Below are positions 11,162 to 25,391 of a stretch of 64,000 bases of DNA, piece by piece. Source of the DNA: Allodiplogaster sudhausi (taxonomy: Eukaryota > Nematoda > Chromadorea > Rhabditida > Diplogasteridae); assembly GCA_945643635.1 (NCBI GenBank), contig CALZFC010000142.1, positions 7,501 through 71,500 on the forward strand. Reading direction: 5' to 3'. The notes below the pieces were generated by a model. That model was not told where the DNA came from, did not search any database, and saw only the letters and a list, made by a program, of their open reading frames with translations. Within the stretch, counting starts at the first letter, position 1; each line of letters opens with the position of its first letter. The position numbers and the translations under genes are program-made.

Positions 11162-11991
11162 TAGTACATGACAAAAAAAGAAGAATTCAAAAAATTGTGA
11201 CTAAGTTCGTTTTGAATTTGTGACAATTTGTGTTACAACGAACGAGTTCGGGCTCGCGTGACATCGCATTTTTGCCGTATTTTCTTGCTTTCGCATTGTC
11301 CTTCCTTCCTTCCACTCCACCCTTGTCTTTCAAGTGCAAAAGAATGACAGAGTTTACATTTTGTTTTACATTTTTATCTGCTCCAATATTCGTCGAATTC
11401 TATGGAATGAGCAAACATAAAAATTTCCGGAACAACTGTATTTCATGCGCGAAAACAAGCAAACGAGCTAACAACAAAAAAAAAACAGAGCGTTGAAAAT
11501 TTGAAACAAATGGCAAGTCAAGAGCAATGTCAATTTGTGTGGAACTACATGTGAAAGATCTCAGTGAGAGCAGACTCTGGCGATTATGAACTATATTTGA
11601 ATGATGGGGTATAAGAAGGCCATTCGTGGAAGCGTGTGAATCGTCCCGCACAAGACTTCTAATAAAAAAACTTCGCTTGTGACGTGACGCTTATGAAAAA
11701 GATCGATTTAGACATTTCAAACAGCAGTATAAACGCAACTAACGCAAGAAAAGTAAAGAATCTTCAAGACAAAAGCGGACAGAGCAGATGAAAATGTCGG
11801 CTAGGTACATACATATTGGCAATTGTTGGGTGTGAGCGTATGCGTGAGAGTCAATTAATAAAACAAATCGATGAAGCGACAATTGATAATTAAATGATAG
11901 ATAATTAGTCAATGAGTTGATTGATAATTAACTGATAATTAGTCCATAGTTAATTAGTTCAATCGATAACGAGTGTCGTCGATTGCCTTCT
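11162..11991. repeat. 3' flank of FN3 gene, source of the 3550-4310 copy
   Basis: Direct, diverged match to 3550-4170. It includes a TTAATTAG/ATTGATAATT-rich insert (about 11860-11960) that the other copy lacks. No separate gene is seen; the frames at 11230-11651 are chance. Confidence 0.65.
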
Positions 11992-14900
11992 CTAAGCATT
12001 GAGAATGCCATCCCTAATGTTGTGCGGGATGCACCAGCCGGTGCTGCCCTCGCGCACGACGCCGCCCGACAGCGTCAGCACGCAAACTTCGTCCCACGCG
12101 CACTCGGCCTGCATAATATGTAGTATCTGTGTTGCTTTCTTTCTTTTACTATCATCAGTTTGTACGTGTTTGATTTTCGGGTACAAATGAAGACAGTCTA
12201 GCGCCCGAGTTGACAAACAAGGACCAAGGGATGGGCGGCTGATAGTTCATGCACATATATGGTTCTACTAAGTGGGGGGTTTTCTTCGAAAAGAAGTTGT
12301 TGGATGGCTTGCTCGTGTGAGAGAAAAAAGGGAGAGCGAGGGAATAATCGATGTTTCAAGTGGATCCTCATTATTCAAGAGCAAAACTCCCAACCCCTCC
12401 CCCCCCCCTCTTTCCTTACCACAATGGCATCAGGATCGCAGCTGGTGATGCGCATGAAGGCGCGTCCGTCGCCAAGGCGCAGCTGCTGCATCTCCATCGA
12501 GTCGCCGATGGCGCTGGCGCCGAAGGAAGACGCCGCGCCGGCCTCAGCGGCGGCGGCGGAAGACGCGGCGGCCGCCAGCCGCAAAGGAGTATGAGGATGA
12601 TGCTGCTCCTCGAAGCGCTCGTCTAAGAAGAGCGCTATTAATTAGTTAATTAGTTAATTAATTAATTAAGCTACTTATTCATTTATATATGTATATACAT
12701 ACATATATTCATATTAGCTTGCTACTTTTTCCTTCTTCGTCTTAAGCATTAATTTCTAAGAATAAGCTAAATTAGTTTTAAAAAAAGATATCAAATAATT
12801 TTTATTTATTTATACGCTATGTTGAATGCAATGTGATTTTGTTTAGTGCTAAATAATTATAATATATTTAAAAAAGAAACGTGTATCCGTGACGAGCTCA
12901 AAGGCCTCCTTGGCGGCAAAGTCAAAGTCGCCGGACGCGAGACGTGGCACAATCTGGACGGCGTAGCGGACGCCCTCGCTAAGGCCACCGATCACGATGG
13001 AAGTCTGCAAGTGAAATGACATTAGTATATTTTTCTATTGCTATTCAATGAAAACTTCATGACCAAAAATTCACTTTAGACCTTTTTCTCTCTTTTCTTT
13101 ATGTTTCCTAGGCACTTTTGGCAATAGTTTTCGTTGTCCAGACGAAGAAGGAGAATCGAAACGTGTGTTTTGTTTTAAAAAAGAACATGACGATGAAGAA
13201 AAGCAACACAGCCGTGCCTTTTTTAAATAATTTTTTTTATTCGTCGTTCTCTCTAATATAACAAGAGTGGTTGTACATGTGTTCGAAGAATGAATATGTA
13301 TTTTTGAGAGCATAAATGCTATCCTTCTCCTAAGCATAAACGTTCCAGATGTGTGGCAAATGTTTGTTGCTTTTGAGACGCCCTCATTACTACCTAATCA
13401 TGATAATAAGCTGTGGGCGTTGTCACAAGTTTGTAACTCATTTATATGTGTTTGCTTACTGCTAACTTGTTCGCTTACTCAACCGCATTAGCGAACTATT
13501 AGTTCAAAAGCGAGAAAAAACTTGTTTGTTTAAAGTTCAAAAGTCAATATGTCTTCAGAACAACGTCCCAAGCCCTTTTCTATTTCTCCGTTCTCCGCAA
13601 AACTCGCTCGCGAATTCAATTTCTCTATGCCTAGTACACATGTTTACAAAAAGAAAGAACATGGCAGATGTGGAAGAGTGACTAGGCAATTTATTTATTG
13701 TTCTCTCGCTACACTTATTCTCAAATGTGCACTCTTGCCATGCCTTAGCGAATTTTTGCGTTTATTGAATTTTTCACCTTTACTCATGTTCTTCTACAAT
13801 TTCTTAATTATTTTCTGTTTTATGTTTCTGTGTTCAAAGTTTAAAATGCAATCTCATCATATGCCTGATTGCGAGCGCAAATTTACTTATCTCATTCTTA
13901 ATTCTTCGCCATTACTCTGCTGTTTACTATTAGAACTCTTTACTATTTTGTCTTACCATTAGATTGTCGGTAAAAAGTGACTCGAGAATTGATTCTAAGA
14001 TTCTTGTAAGATTCTCGTGAAAATGGGAAGCAATTCTCCTAACATTCCGCGGGTCCAGAATGTTGACGCGGTGCCATTGCTCGAGTGGCTCCTGCTGCTT
14101 GTCAGATGTGTAGAAGATGGCTGTGCCTGGTAAGGAGAGAGAGAGAAAGAGAGAGAAAGAGAGAGAAAGAGAGAGAAAGAGAGATGGAGATGGAGAGAGA
14201 GGGAGAGTCAAAGAGAAAGATAAAGAGAGAGAGAAGAGAGAGAGAGACGATGAAAAAGATAAAGAGAGAGTGAGGGAGAGAAAGGAATAGAGAAAGAGAA
14301 AGAGAGAGGGAAAGGAAGAGAGAGAGCGAGAGAGAGAGAGAGAGAGAGAATGAAAGGAGAAGAGAAAACGGAAGAAAATGTCTATTGTGAAGAAAAAAAG
14401 CATCAAATGTCGAGGCGTTATTCCCCCGTTCATTGTTTCCCGTCTCATGCCTTTTTCACTACATCATATAATTCTTGCCAATTTTTCCACTCTTTTTGCG
14501 TGAAATTGTTGAATTCCTTCTCATTTAAAATGTGTTCTTTTGTTCCCGTCTACAGTGTTCATTTTCGTCAAAGTATGCATCGCAACTTTTGATGCGACTG
14601 CATTTTAATCTCTCTTTATCGCTCTCTCTCTCTCTCTCCGTTTCCCACGGGAGTCCCTCCGCGTTTGGTCTACGTGACAATGTCTCTTCTAATTTTTTTC
14701 CCTTTTTCCTTTCGTCCTTTTCCTTCCTTGTCACCAACTCTCCAGCAATAGGATATTGCCACCATTCTTCTGCTAGAATGTAGCAGATGGCTGGCTGGTG
14801 TGCGTAGGAGTTGCGGAGGCTTGGTGGAAAATGAGAGTGTGATCGGGGAAAAAAGATTTGGCGGGGGAAAGCGGAGAGAGAAAAGGCGGGAAGCTTAAGA

Positions 14901-15110
14901 ATTCAAAAAAAGAGGCGGGAACTTAAGAATTCAAAAAAAGAGGCGGGAAACTTAAGAATAAAAAAAAAGAGTTGACCAATTGCTCGCTCGGCGACGCTCT
15001 CCGGGAACGTCCACGTGATGGCGACGCGGCCAGGCGACAGGTTACGGTAGCTGAGCGCGTTCGCCTCGGACACTTCGGGAGAAGTTGAGGACGGCTCTGG
15101 TTCTGGAAGC

Positions 15111-15150
<40 letters not shown>

Positions 15151-17987
15151 TAGAGATAGCGAAGGAGACAGAGAGAGAGAGAGAAAGAGGGAGAGAGCGA
15201 GGGAGAAAAGAGAGCACAGAGAGAGAGATAGAGAGTGTCAGAAGAGAGAGAGAGAGAGAGAGACAGATAGTGTCAGAAAAGAGGGTGAGAGAGACAGAAA
15301 GAGAGAGAGAGAAAAAGAGAGCACAGAGAGTTATTGAACGAGAGAGACAGAAACAGAGAGTGGAGAGAGAGAGGAGAGAATAGATGTTTCAAGTGGATGC
15401 TCATTATTCAAGAAAGAGAGAGATAGAGAGAAGCGGAAGTATAAACGGTGATGCGATGTGGACCACTTTGCAGCGAATACTGCATTAATAGGAGATAAGG
15501 TTAGCGTAGAGTTGTGCAGACTTTCTGACTTCCGGTTAGAAAAAAAGAGAGGAGAAAAAAAAGCTAAAGTGAAGAGTAACACGTCGTGCCATGGACACCG
15601 TGAGAGATAGGATCAAAATGATAATTTACTCTCTTTATCTCTCTCTCTTCATTCTCTCACTTCTCTCTCTCTCGCTCTCTTTCTCTCTCTTCCCTCTCTC
15701 TCTCTCTCTCTCTTCTCTTTCTTCTTCTGTGAATATTTCCCATGCCAAACTCATCGTCAAATTTTTCAAATTTGTTACCAAATTTGTTATTTTCGCACTG
15801 CTTGGTTCAACCGGGATTATGTATGTATAACTCACTTTATTTTGCTCTGATGTTTCACGGCAAGTAATCGTGGCCAACGTTTCTTTTTTAATATATAAAT
15901 TAAGCTAGATCGCAGCAGCGCTTCAGCAACTGTTAATATGCATTAAAAACAGCGATGTTTTGCCTCCTTTGGGATCGAGAATTAAGGTTACTGTAGACTC
16001 GGGTTCATTTTTCTGGCTATTTTTAGTGTGTGTGCAGGTTGTTCGAGTTGTCGGAAGAGTGTTGTTGCTGGAAGAGTCAGTCGCAGAGGGAGAGAGAGAG
16101 TGCGAGAGAAAGAGTGAGCTCTCTTAATCTTCGAATGGGTCAACGACACCCTTCGAGTGTCGCCAGTCTGCAAGTGGTGGGAGGCGTCGCTCTAGGACCA
16201 TGGGACCGTGTTTTGGCGCCAAATTTGAATTTTGTCTAAACTCTATTGCGACACTTTCGCGGGTGGTCACCGATCATGAATAATAATTACCATACCATCT
16301 TTGTTGGTTGAGAAGTAACTTTTAAACTGTATAAGGACGCATTTTTACCGTATATTATTTACGTATATAGTTCATTAATTATTGTACACCATCTCTCGCT
16401 TGCTAGGCTTGGTGCATATTTTCGGGCCGTAACCGAGCGGACCAACCATAAAATACGGCCCAGACTCATGGACCTCGTCTGTTCTCATCACCTACCGATG
16501 GTTTTGAAGCGATAGAGCGACGGCGCACGCAGCACGCTGCCGTCAAGGTTGCGTACGTTGACTCGGACATAATAGGTTGTCAGACTCTTGAGATTCGGCA
16601 GCGAGAGCGCCGCCTCACGAGACGGCAGCGCAATGTGCTGCCATTGCGAGTCGGGCAGGTCCTAGATGGAAAGTTCTGGTCCTAGATGGAAAGTAACCGT
16701 AATCTCGCTAAACAGATAAGTAGTTTTCCCGAAGTTTTATTATCATATTTGTTTTAAAAAAATTGCAAAGGACTCATGTTTTGCATTAATCGTCTCGCTC
16801 AAGAATTATGTTAATTTTCACCTGCCATTTTTTTTTCGTCTCGAAATTTACTTCATTTTAAGCTTTACTTTTTTCTGCCAAAATTTCTCATCTAGAGAAA
16901 TTCAGGTAGATAAAAAAAGAAAAACGGATAGAATAGGATAACAGCGATAGCACATGGAAGTGGATATAAATAGTAAATCATTATTTATGCGATCATCACC
17001 TACCCAATTATGTTTTCTTCCCGTAATTCACTTCCTTTTTTCCTGTGATCTTTGCTCTGCCTTGTTTATCTTTCATACTCTGTCTATCTCTGCGCCTGAT
17101 CTCTGCTTATGAGTACTACATATATGAAAATAAATGTATTACCAGCAGGCAGAATCCCGCATTATTCGGAAGCACTCGGGTGCTTCCGCCGTAATGCTTC
17201 TCATTCATTACATTATTGCATATTAAACAAGATGCCTCGCGCGACTGCTATTTGGGCATGCGAAAAATGAGAATAATAATAATAATAATACGCAAAAACG
17301 CTACTACCCAAGAAGGCCAACGCTCTCTTGCACTCAACGATGCCCGCGTCCCAACAAATATGTAATATAAGAAATTTTTCCCACACCTACCCAACCGCAC
17401 CTTCTCGTTTTTGTTATGTTCAAATAACAACAACGCATATTCTGTTTTTTTAAGAACATGAATAATTGACAGCCTTTTGGCTAGTTGTATTTAACTAGTA
17501 ATTACTCTCAAACGTTATTCTACTTTTCTTTTGTATGGGGTTTGTTCTTGTTCTTTTTTCCCCAACCTTATTTTCGCTGATGTACACATCGTAGCCCGCG
17601 ATCATCGCCGTGTTTACGTTTCTGCAAAAGAGAGCAGAACAAAGTCTTGGAGCATATTTATTTGGAAATATATACATATGTGTGTGTACATACATACATG
17701 CATGTTTGTGGAAAATATATTACTTTTTTTTTGTTTCTCCCGTCTGAAAAGACGATGAAGAAAGCGAGCGAGTGCGATCTGGGAATTGGCGAAGCATGTG
17801 TAAGGAATAGCATGAGGAATTAGACACTTTTTTAAGGAATCAAGAAAAAAAGGCAGCGCCGCAACATTCAGATAGAGTCATATTATTTTCTTGAGGAAAG
17901 TTAATTAGCGCGCTCGGCGACTGGGAAGAATGGAAAAAAAACAGATGGACGTTTTTGATGTAGTACTGGTCAATTTCTGTGTCAATG

Positions 17988-18019
<32 letters not shown>

Positions 18020-18028
18020 TTCTCTCTT

Positions 18029-18059
<31 letters not shown>

Positions 18060-21000
18060 TTCTGATTGAAAGTGTAATATACTTTTGGCAGACGAACAAA
18101 ACACTAAATTTGGCCACTAGACTAGCTGCTTGAGAATGAGACCGTCTGCAGGCGATAAGAAAATTAGCGAAGCAAAAAGGAAGATTAACGGGTGCAAAAA
18201 GGGAGAGAGGGAGAGAGAGAGAAGAGGCAGAGGGAAAAGGGTAAGAAAAGAACGCTGAGATGGAACGGGCAAATAAATGAAGTGTGCAAGAAATGCCCCT
18301 TTTTGCCATAAGCGGAATATATGAAGGGGATTAATTTGAGCAAAAATGGGGAGAGAGAGCGGGAGAGAGAGAGAGAGAAAGAGAGGGAAAGAGAGAAAGA
18401 AGAAGGGGAGAGAAAGAGAGGGAGAGTGAGAGAGGGAGAAAAAGAGAGAGAGAGGGAGAGAGAGAGAAAGGAGGAAGTGAGCCAACTAACTGCTCGAGCA
18501 CCCACTGCAACTTGACCGAGTTGACATCGTGCGAGTAGATAACGTCGACCTTGCGAATCGGGTTTTGCTGGACTGAAATGAGTTTTGCTCTCTTTAAATA
18601 TATTATAAGGTTATAAAGAATAATAATCATCATCTAATTTATTATATGGATCTAAGGCTAAGATTTTAGATGGAGAGAATGAGAAGAAAAAAAGAAAAAG
18701 CGAGCTAAATGATGAAGTAGAGATTTTTCTGATCTTATTTATAGAAACAGTCATGAAATACGCTCCCACGCTGCTCGCGGGCTCTTTTTGCGTCGTCCTT
18801 TCATTCCTTTTCACGCTGCCACCACAAGTGATATTGAGAAAAGCGTGCGGAAAAAACGCGGAGGATCTCGGGGGGGGGGGGGGGAAGGAGAAAAAAAAAA
18901 TAAGAAGAATAAGAATAAGAAGTCACTTAGTGCTCTTTGGCCCGCGATTTCTGCCTTTTTCCGGATTCCGATGCACCCTGTTCAGGCGCCCCTTTTTCTT
19001 CGCACAACACGCAGAAGACGCAAGCTATGATGCAACCCAGATTATTTTCTCTTTTTTTGGCTCTCTTTATTTCATTCAAATTCCGTAGCTTAGAAATTAA
19101 TTTAAATTCTAATAACTCTTTATAACTATTGCACTCATACATATCAATCTTTGTTTCGACAATCGCCAACCTGATTCTGATATACTTTTCCATACTTTTG
19201 AGCTCTAATCCTCAAGAACATTGCTCTTTCGCTCACTTTCTGCTTCCTCAAATGGCCGACTGAACTTCCCTTGCCATTTACTTGTGAAATGTTCGCAATC
19301 TATCTGATTTCATGCTTGCTGACAAGAGAGGCGAAAATGAGAAAAAGGTTTTTTTTAAGCGCGAGAGAATGAGAGAGAGTGAGATAGTGAAGGAGAGAGA
19401 GAGAATGAGAAAAAGAGAGAAGGAGAGAATGAGAGAGAGAGATAGTTCAACGGAAATGATCTTTCCTATCGGCTTATTGTTAGGAATAAAAAAATTGATG
19501 TACATCATGTGACATTTGCTTGCACTTCCCTAATCGCTGAAATCTTTTTTTCCTTCGCAACCGACATCAGCCGAGTTTGCGTGGCGTTCATATTTATCAT
19601 TTCATTTGATACACGCATGACAGCGCACTCGCGATCAATCATAAGCTTTTTTATTTGCTTTAATATTCTGGCCAAAGTGTCCTGTCCAAATGTGAACCCT
19701 CTCTCTTCTACTTTCTTCTTTAACAGCGAGCAGCGCGGACAGTTGCAACATTGCATACATGCATTCATAGATTAATAGATACATTTATTTTCTGCTAATC
19801 ATTACGAATTCTGTGCTTTTCATCTTCAGAGTCAATATATGTACATATTTATTCATGCGTTCGAAAGTGATGATCGCTTCTAGCAACTTTCCACATCCGT
19901 CCTGGTACCTTTCATTGCTCTTTGATCGTTGGTCTCATACGGAAAAGCCGCCTCTTTTACATGCTTCCTTCCCTTCCTTTCAAACGTAAGCGTGGATTCT
20001 TTTTTCCTTCGCATTTTCCCTTCGCTCCCAACGTACTCGCTGATGCCTTTTTAACTTCTTTTTCGCTTCTTTTCCCAATTACTCGTTGGTGCCTTTTTAG
20101 CGCTCTTTTCAGTGAATTTCCAACGTTCTCTTTTATGCCCTTTTATCGGTTATTTTTTCTTCACTTTTTTTCTGCGAACTCTTTGCGCTTTTCCTATGTT
20201 TTTTCATAGAACTATTCGATGCTTTTTTCTCACAAACTCTTCATTCCCTTCGCTCGCAAACCGTACTCTTTGGTGTCTTGAAGTTGAATTGGCCGCTTTC
20301 GGTCGCAGCGCCATTGCGCATGAGTGTCTTGATCTTGAGCAGGTATTCGGTGTCACTGGAAAAAAAATAATTTTTTTTTAAATTAATTTATATTTGATAT
20401 ATAAACTAAAGTACATCTAATGTAAGTACCACTTTCTCTCCCTCTCACTAATATCCCGCAACGAAGTTGACGTTCGGCCTATAACATCCCTGTGCTCATC
20501 CCACAATCGGCCTGATACAACGATAAATTGTTTAATTGTTTAATGTAAGTAGAATGAGGGTCTCGTTTATCACTTCTCTTCCCGTTTCCTCTCTCGTAAT
20601 TGAGTACACATATGAATATGTATGTATGTATAAGCAATTACATACGTGCCAAATTATGTTCAATTAGAAAAATTCACATCGAGCAGCTTCCCATGTGACC
20701 ACACAACAAGCCAAGCCCAATTCACGGTCGCCACAGTCCCTCCAAAAGTGGGCGTGTCCATAAAGCGCCTCACTCGCTCGCCTTCCCTCCCTCCCTCCTC
20801 TCTCTCCTCACCTCCTGAGTGTCGTGAGGCTTGCTGTCGCTGTCGCGCCATCAAAGTTGATCGTCTTCCACTCCTCCTGGCCAGCCTCCGCGTACTGCAC
20901 GTCGTAGCCTGTATATGTTCACAGAGTCTCATGATGAATATTTATTACCGTAATTTGAGGGCCGTAATTTATGGTGCCTAAAGTTGCGCAACCTAGAAAA

Positions 21001-24000
21001 ACGAAAACTATACTAAAGGTTTTTTTTTAGCACGCTCTTTCCTATTGCAATTTCCGTCGCAATTCCTATGCTGCTCTAATTTACCGTATTCCAGTGTGTA
21101 GTGTGAGTCTAGCTTGATCCAAGATGACTTCACGCTTTGAATACATATCTGTATATGTATATGTAAATACATGTAAATTATATGTAAGTGCGCGAGTGCA
21201 CTTCACACCTTAAAGACTTTTGCTTCCTGCCGCGCGAGGATAAATGTAAATGCACTAATGAATGCTATACCATTCCGATATGCGCATAGATTTGAAGTCT
21301 GCTTTCCTTTTTCAGGTCGCAACACCCCGCTCGGACTTTCGTTGGCACATTGCCAAGAGAGACTAGAGGAAACGAGAGAAGCAACCGCTCGCCGAGAAGA
21401 AGAGGGTGGAAGAATGAGCACCGAGTGGACCATCTCACTCACCGACTATCTTGTCGGTCATCTTCGTCGGGACATCCCATGTCAGGTTGACGACGCCTGC
21501 GCCCGTCGCCTTGAACAGGCTGCTGATTATCAGGTTGCGAATCTCGAAGAATTCGTCCTCTGAAAAAAAGGAAAATCTAAATAATTAAGTATTTAAATTT
21601 ATGATTATCTTTTAATTGGATCAGAACAATAACTATCCACCATATCACAGGATACTTTTTTGAACATGTTTGCAGCCAGAAATTTCTCTTTTAGCTTACA
21701 TACTTTTCGGTCATTGTTTCATGCTTAAAAAACCAATTGTAATATGTTGAGAGAATAGAGGATTAAATTTTTTTTCGTAGCTATTATCCATGAAGTGCGT
21801 TCGAGAGTTGCATTGCGTCGTTTCCTCTTCTCTCTAATCAGTCAAGTATTTATTTTTTTTCCATATAAATGTGACAACTCATTCGCGATTCCATAGCGAT
21901 GATTTGAAAGCAACGAAAACGGTTATTTTTCAAAAAAGAGGTTCAAGAGGCGTATCGAGTGTTGCCTGCGTTAAATTGTAAAGTTACAAAAATTTCCAAG
22001 TTAAAAAGTTGCTACAGGCAACTAGCCCTAACCATAAGCGCCATGTCATTTCCTCCCTTCTAATACCCACCATACCCCCAGCCCCAGCATGCTTGTCAAC
22101 ACTTTCCATCTACTCCCACAGTTCCCACCGTCCAATTTGTCTGTGCAGCACAACAGCACAAATTCGCTGCATATTCCGATATTCCGCGTGGGACGTTTCG
22201 CGGCTCTGCCCAATGGTCCCTCCTTCCTTTGTCTCCTCTCGCCCAAAGACTAATCATTCCAATTAATGATTCTATGTAGAGTGCTGCACAATGATTCATA
22301 TGTGTGTGTGTTCCCATGGGCTAATTCCAAGAATTATTCCATCATTCCATGAGAATTTCTAATTGTAAAGTTGTGATAACGAGAGGAAGAGAGAGAGAGA
22401 GAGGGAGAGAGAGAGAGAGAGAGCGGGAGATAGAGAGAGAGAGAGAGAGCGATACAATGAGTTATAGAGAATTATCAGAATGACGCTATTTTTGAAGAAT
22501 ATTCTTCATCTAAGAAATAATTTCGATTTAAAGGAGGGCGATCACCAAAACATTAAGTGATATTTCAAATTGCCGCCGCGGCCCTTTGCACTCTCATTCG
22601 CGCGTGCTATTTTCACGCAGCGTGCGTATTTGTGCGCGACCTGCGCGAAATAGCACTCGAGAATGAGAGTGGTGAGGAATCACAGGGCAGACGAGCTGGC
22701 GCATTTTATATTGTTCGGTGACGTTTAAAGAGAATTCCTGTTAATTGTTGTTGTCTACATTAACGCACCCATTGGCATGGTGAGCTCGACAATGGCGGCC
22801 GTGCCGGAAATCTTGCTGTCCGAGGCGGCCGTTCTAATCGTCAACTCGTAGCGCTCTCCTATTAAAAATAATTTAATAATAATATTTATTATTATTATTA
22901 TTATTGTTAATATATATTAGATTACGAGTAATAATTATTCAGTAATTATCGCTTCTGTAAAATCTCCAGACCATTCTAGTAGCGTCTCTTTAAATCACAT
23001 TAACTCTCGCAATTTCTTCCAGTCAAACCTTGATTTTATGAGTCCTTTTCAAAAATCTGACCTGGAATCAGCTTGCCCATCGTGAAGCTCGTAGCGGATG
23101 TCTTGATCTGCAAAAAGATTATGTGCTCTCGGATCGACGCTGTAATCCAAGAGCAAGATTCTTAAAGGTCTTTAATATTTGGTGAGAATTTGGCGCTCTT
23201 TGCGTCGTGCGATTTATGAATTGGAATCTATCGTATGAGATCGAGGACTTTTCGACTTCCGCGTTCTCCTCTTAGATAAACGCTTTTCACACGTAGGCAA
23301 ACGTCGTCTCAGATCGTAATTTTTTTTATTATTAATTTAATTAGTTAAGAAAAAAATTATCTTAATTTGATAAACTTGTTGACAAGGAGGCTACATCTTA
23401 GCACACACAAACAATATTGGAAGATCGTATGTGTAGTATGTGTGCAACGCAAGGATCTATCACTTTTTATGATTCATCTCACGAGTCTCTCTCTCTCTCT
23501 GTCTGAATCCTTTCCTGTAAACTGCTTATGGTATTTTAACCGTGTTAGCAGAGTGTTTTTAATGGAGTGAGCTTGAAGTTTGATTTTGCTATTTCAGCAG
23601 AGAGAAAGAGAGAGAGAGTGAAAGAGAGAGAGAGAGAGAGAGAGAGTGAAAGAGAGAGAGAGAGAGAGAAAGAAAGATGTCACTGCAATACTCACTGAGT
23701 AATCATTTTTTCCCAATGATCCCGTGTTCATTTTTTTTTCTCTCCACCATTTCGGCCGCTTCATTCCTTTATTGTCACTATCCGTCGGCCAAGCGAATGC
23801 CTTTTCACGGCAGCTTGTACTATTTCCATTCTTCATTCTATATGCCCTAGGGCCAGTCTCTCTTTGTATCACTTGATTCACTTGATACATCGAGACTGAT
23901 TGTGAGCATGGAAGTTTCAGCCTTTTGATCGCGTGGGGGGCTGGCTGTTTGAGGAGCTACCAATTGTTCCGATTGTTCCCAATGTGTCACTGGACGACAC

Positions 24001-25171
24001 AATGATATGTGCAGCAGACAATTTCGTCTTTTTTTCGTGTACCAAAAGGTGCTGGCTATTGGCTGGGTGGCAGAACCATTATTAAAATATACTCGTCTAT
24101 TAAATCGAACACTCGTATCTCGTGGGTGATATGTGGTGTCATTTGAGAAGAGACCCACATGTATATCATACTGAAAGTCTATTAAAATTGAAAGAAAGGC
24201 TGCCTCGTAGTAATGTCTGGTTTTATTAGAGAAAATATCAGGCTCTCAGTCCATTGAGCCCCCCCCCCCTCCTCCCCTTTGTGTATGTTTTGCATGGTGC
24301 ACTCTTATTAGCCCCAGCTCTGCATCATAATTTTTTCTCTCTCTCTCTATCTCCCTCTCTTTCTCTCTCTCTTCTTCATCTCTTCTCCCGCTCCTTAATC
24401 CCCCTTCAGGCTAGACAATGTCAATATGCCCAAATAGATATATGTATATCCATTGCCCTTTCACGGCAGCTTGTACTATTTCCATTCTTCGCCGGATATG
24501 TAAGCGGAGCCAGGAGCCACTCTCTCTTCTGTTCCTTGGACCTATTTTGGTTGATGACACAAGAGTCTAGCTTCTCCTATCTTTCTATCTCTCTCTCTCT
24601 CTCTCGCTCTCTCTCTTTCTGCCTCTCTCTCTTTCTGTCATTCGCTCTCTCTATGCTTCTCTCTCACTTTCTGTCTCTGTCTCTCTCTCTTATTCTTTCT
24701 CATTCTTTCTCTCTCACTTTTTCTTTCTTTTCTTTTTCTCTTTCTCTCCCTCTGTCTCTCTCTCTATCTCACTCTCTCTCCCTCTCCCTCTCTCTCTCTT
24801 TCTGCCATTCTCTCTGTCTCTCTCTCTCGCTCTCCCTGCCTCTCTCTCACTTTCTGTCTCTGTCTCTCTCGCGCTCTCTCTCTCTCTCTTACTTTCTCTC
24901 TCTTTCTCTCTTTCTCTCTCTCTCTCCCTCTCTCTCTGTCTCTCTCTCTCTCTGTGCAAGCCTGTCTCGAAACTATGTACTATCATAATTAGCATGCCCT
25001 TTCTATTGTTGTTTTTTTTTTATTTTCTTCTAGAGAGGGCAGTTGTCCTTTTGCAGTGCCCAAACAAACAACTAATGTAAGGGTGACGAGCGGAAGGAAG
25101 ACGAAGAGAATGTATGTAGTTGATAAAAAAAGAAGAGTTGTTTTGCCTCAATGCCTAATTATGTCCTCTTC

Positions 25172-25216
<45 letters not shown>

Positions 25217-25358
25217 GCTCTTTTTCTCTTCTGCTCTCTCTTCCGCTCTATCTCTCTCTCTCTCTCTCGTACTTTCTCTCTCCCGCTCTCTTTCGCTCTC
25301 TCTATCTCTCTCTCTCTCTCTCTCTCTCGTACTTTCTCTCTCCCGCTCTCTTTCGCTC

Positions 25359-25391
<33 letters not shown>

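Noticed and set aside
13549..13962. 137-codon plus-strand frame MSSEQRPKPF...
   Set aside because: Not low-complexity, but no family motif, no neighbours and it is antisense inside an FN3 intron. Left uncalled.
14977..17621. DCC/neogenin/UNC-40-type receptor
   Set aside because: FN3 style is similar, but the gene has no Ig domains, membrane segment or P motifs and ends in a secreted tail.
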